This document shows positions 62,160 through 64,000 of a DNA stretch of 64,000 nucleotides, one piece after another. This DNA is from Xestospongia muta. Its lineage: Eukaryota > Porifera > Demospongiae > Haplosclerida > Petrosiidae. The position numbers and the translations under genes were made by a program. The notes under the pieces are model-generated. The model had not been told where the DNA came from. It did not search any database and saw only the letters and a list, made by a program, of their open reading frames with translations. Where the stretch lies: contig OY848918.1 of NCBI GenBank assembly GCA_963693285.1, positions 14,506,263 through 14,570,262 of the forward strand, in the 5' to 3' direction. The first letter of the stretch is position 1. Each line of letters opens with the position of its first letter.

Positions 62160-62746
62160 ATGAGTGAGATCATGACTGCAGACATAAATCCAGCTAAAGT
62201 GAGATATGTAATATTTCAGTTTATCATTGATCATGATATTGTTATAAGAATTAAATACAAAAGACATTACTGTTAAAATAGATTAGCTGCTTCAACTAAT
62301 TCATAGTCACTTATCTAGTTTACATGCATCTAACACAACTGTTTTGATTACTAATTACCGTAGAGGTGTACAGTTCATATACTCAACCTCATCTTATGTA
62401 TGTGATGCTTTATTATAAAATTTATAGTGACACCCTTCACACAATGACACAACAAATGTACATTTGATTTCATAGTGACATCTGCACAACATACAGACTT
62501 AGCATCCATGAAAATTATTTTGTTTAACTCATAAACATTTAAAAGAATCTTCATTGTTCTGACAATTAATTACATGACTTTTAATTTAGTGATGACAACA
62601 GTGTGATGTTTATTACTTTGCAGCATCTTGTGATGTATTATCAGATAGATTGTACTGCCTATGTGGGGATGACACAATTGTTTATCTTGTTTCATATTAT
62701 TGTTTTTTTTTATTCAACAATAACTACAAAAATTGAAGTTTTATAA
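62160..62746 (+). CDS. Candidate small two-exon gene, unit 3 copy
   Basis: Exon 1, 62160-62198, encodes MSEIMTADINPAK to a GTGAGA donor. Relative to unit 1 it lacks 9 bases, which keeps the frame. Candidate exon 2, 62624-62746, after TTTGCAG reads HLVMYYQIDCTAYVGMTQ plus a hydrophobic segment (LFILFHIIVFFY) and ends at a TAA. The acceptor and frame agree with unit 1. Short membrane-anchored product possible; function unknown. Confidence 0.35.
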
Positions 62747-62939
62747 AAATTATTTTACATAGCAAAGTATATATTGATTGTTCCCCTTTATACCCGGAGG
62801 ATACCAAGAAAGAATATTGTGATCTTGGAGTTGAAATGGTAACAGGTCAAAGGTTTCTAAACTATATTTTGGGTGGATTGTATTAAGACATTATCCCAAG
62901 CTAGAGAATCATAACCTCAAACAGTATATTCTGCCCTAC

Positions 62940-64000
62940 CCAAGTTTTACAGCCTAAATGGGTCATGTATACAAAGAGTAATTCCTAATTGTGCTGATTT
63001 GTTCTCACCATATGAGAAGTTATTAACGAATCTTTTGGCTTTTTATATTTGGTGATGAGTTGATGAAAAGGATTTCTTCTTACTCCCAGTAAGAGTGGCA
63101 GGAATGGGTATTTATAACCCAGTTGAATTAGATCTTTTGCATATTTATCATCCAGAGCAAGTATCAGTGAGTTAGTAACTGCCATAAAAAGTAAAGATCA
63201 GTTCTTCTTAGCTGAATATGTGGAAGAGATTGTTTGAAGTAGAGCTTGTTTCTATAAACCTTTGATGAGTTGAAATTAGAATCAGTCCTTGAGGTGACTG
63301 ATGACAAAAAGTCAATATCTGTTATAAGTGCTATTAATGGAAAGGCATCATGCAAATTGGCTGACTTTAGTGCTAATTTCCACGTATCATTTCGACCTTT
63401 CTCCTATATATTTTAGGGATGCTCTTGCATTAACATATCATAGACCTCTACTGAGAATGCTTGTGTGTTGTGATGGTTGTGGAGCTCAATCTAGTTTGGA
63501 ATGTGCATTGGACTGTAAGAAAAGAGGTCTTGTGACTCAAGACATAATGAAGTTCATGACTCATTAGGTGATATTGCATCCCTGGTATACAAAGATGTTT
63601 TAGGAGAGCTTGTAGTAAGAGAGGCTGATGAACCAAGACATACCAAAATACTGATTGGCAGATCTGAGCAACAGAGGGTTGTGGCAACCACAGATTGAAG
63701 CATTGTTTGATGTTCATATCATTGACACTAATGACCAATCTTACATGTCAATAGGACAGTGGATGTCATATTTGCATCAGCAGATCAGGAAAAAAAATAC
63801 TTTGAGGCAGTAGAAGCTGTCATGTGTCTTTCAACCCATTTATTATTTCTGTGAATTGTGCTTTAGACCATGAAGCAAATGTTTTCCTGAAAAGAATAGG
63901 TGAGAGATTGTCTTTTAAGTAGAATAAATCCTATAGTGAGGCAATGGGTTGAATACAAACTAGACTATCTTTCACATTGATTCATGCAACAGATTTGATG
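62940..64000 (+). mobile_element. C-terminal part of a non-LTR retrotransposon polyprotein, degenerate
   Basis: Plus-strand blocks in several frames: LPVRVAGMGIYNPVEL (about 63082-63130), ISELVTAIKSKDQFF (about 63163), CCDGCGAQSSLECALDCKKR then GLVTQD (63465-63540), RGLWQPQIEALFDVHIIDTN (about 63673-63732), and a YSEAMG-like block near 63935. The order matches the end of reverse transcriptases that carry a C-terminal Cys/His motif (CDGCG..FSLEHALDCKKGG) and a restriction-like nuclease segment (V.QPQ.EALFDVRV.DTD). Stops and shifts break it. It runs off the right edge of the window. Confidence 0.6.

Noticed and set aside
1..64000. CRISPR arrays, bacterial operons, tRNA and rRNA genes
   Set aside because: Nothing with spaced direct repeats of CRISPR type, no ribosome binding site-led gene clusters and no recognisable tRNA or rRNA; gene structure is eukaryotic.

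Overview
The window is animal genomic DNA: AT-rich, with split genes, very short introns (about 45-110 bases, GT...AG), many microsatellites and much retrotransposon debris. The gene style (compact adhesion-GPCR genes, GET1, strawberry-notch-like and asparaginase-like relics) suggests a sponge, most likely a demosponge such as Amphimedon. The species is an inference; a genome search would settle it.

Left end (1-9.7 kb). A small nuclear-type protein gene on the minus strand lies head to head with an intact six-exon GET1/WRB gene on the plus strand. After it come broken gene pieces: an SBNO (strawberry notch)-like pseudogene whose tail is inverted, a J-domain exon with an altered HPD motif, an asparaginase-like (ASRGL1-type) fragment, and an acidic-protein pseudogene. 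Between these lie AT-rich DNA, a fold-back element and two copies of a repeat ending in (GT)n.

Centre (9.7-62 kb). Three tandem units all lie on the minus strand. Each has an adhesion-type GPCR gene (3' ends at 10174, 29624 and 41530) and, upstream of it, a small secreted cysteine-rich gene (start codons at 24008, 39049 and 61825). The receptors share one order: somatomedin-B-like and Ser/Thr/Pro-rich exons, Ig, Ig, EGF, Ig, a conserved linker, a hormone-receptor (HRM) domain, GAIN, an intact GPS, seven membrane helices and a cytoplasmic tail. The somatomedin-B/mucin exons all begin and end in phase 1 and have multiplied differently in each copy. No receptor shows its own signal peptide. The first three exons of the secreted gene upstream end in phase 1, so they could splice into the receptor. 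I regard this as the most interesting possibility in the window. A short conserved coding exon is transcribed away from the secreted gene in all three units.

The spaces between units hold retrotransposon remains: an old minus-strand Ty3/gypsy integrase piece repeated in every unit, non-LTR (LINE) pieces in both directions, two plus-strand gypsy elements (51.2-53.4 and 54.1-57.0 kb), a transposase N-terminus (57.4 kb) and, at the right edge, the C-terminal part of another non-LTR element (62.9-64 kb). The 5' halves of receptors 1 and 2 are closest to each other, while the 3' halves of receptors 2 and 3 are closest. This mosaic points to gene conversion or unequal exchange.
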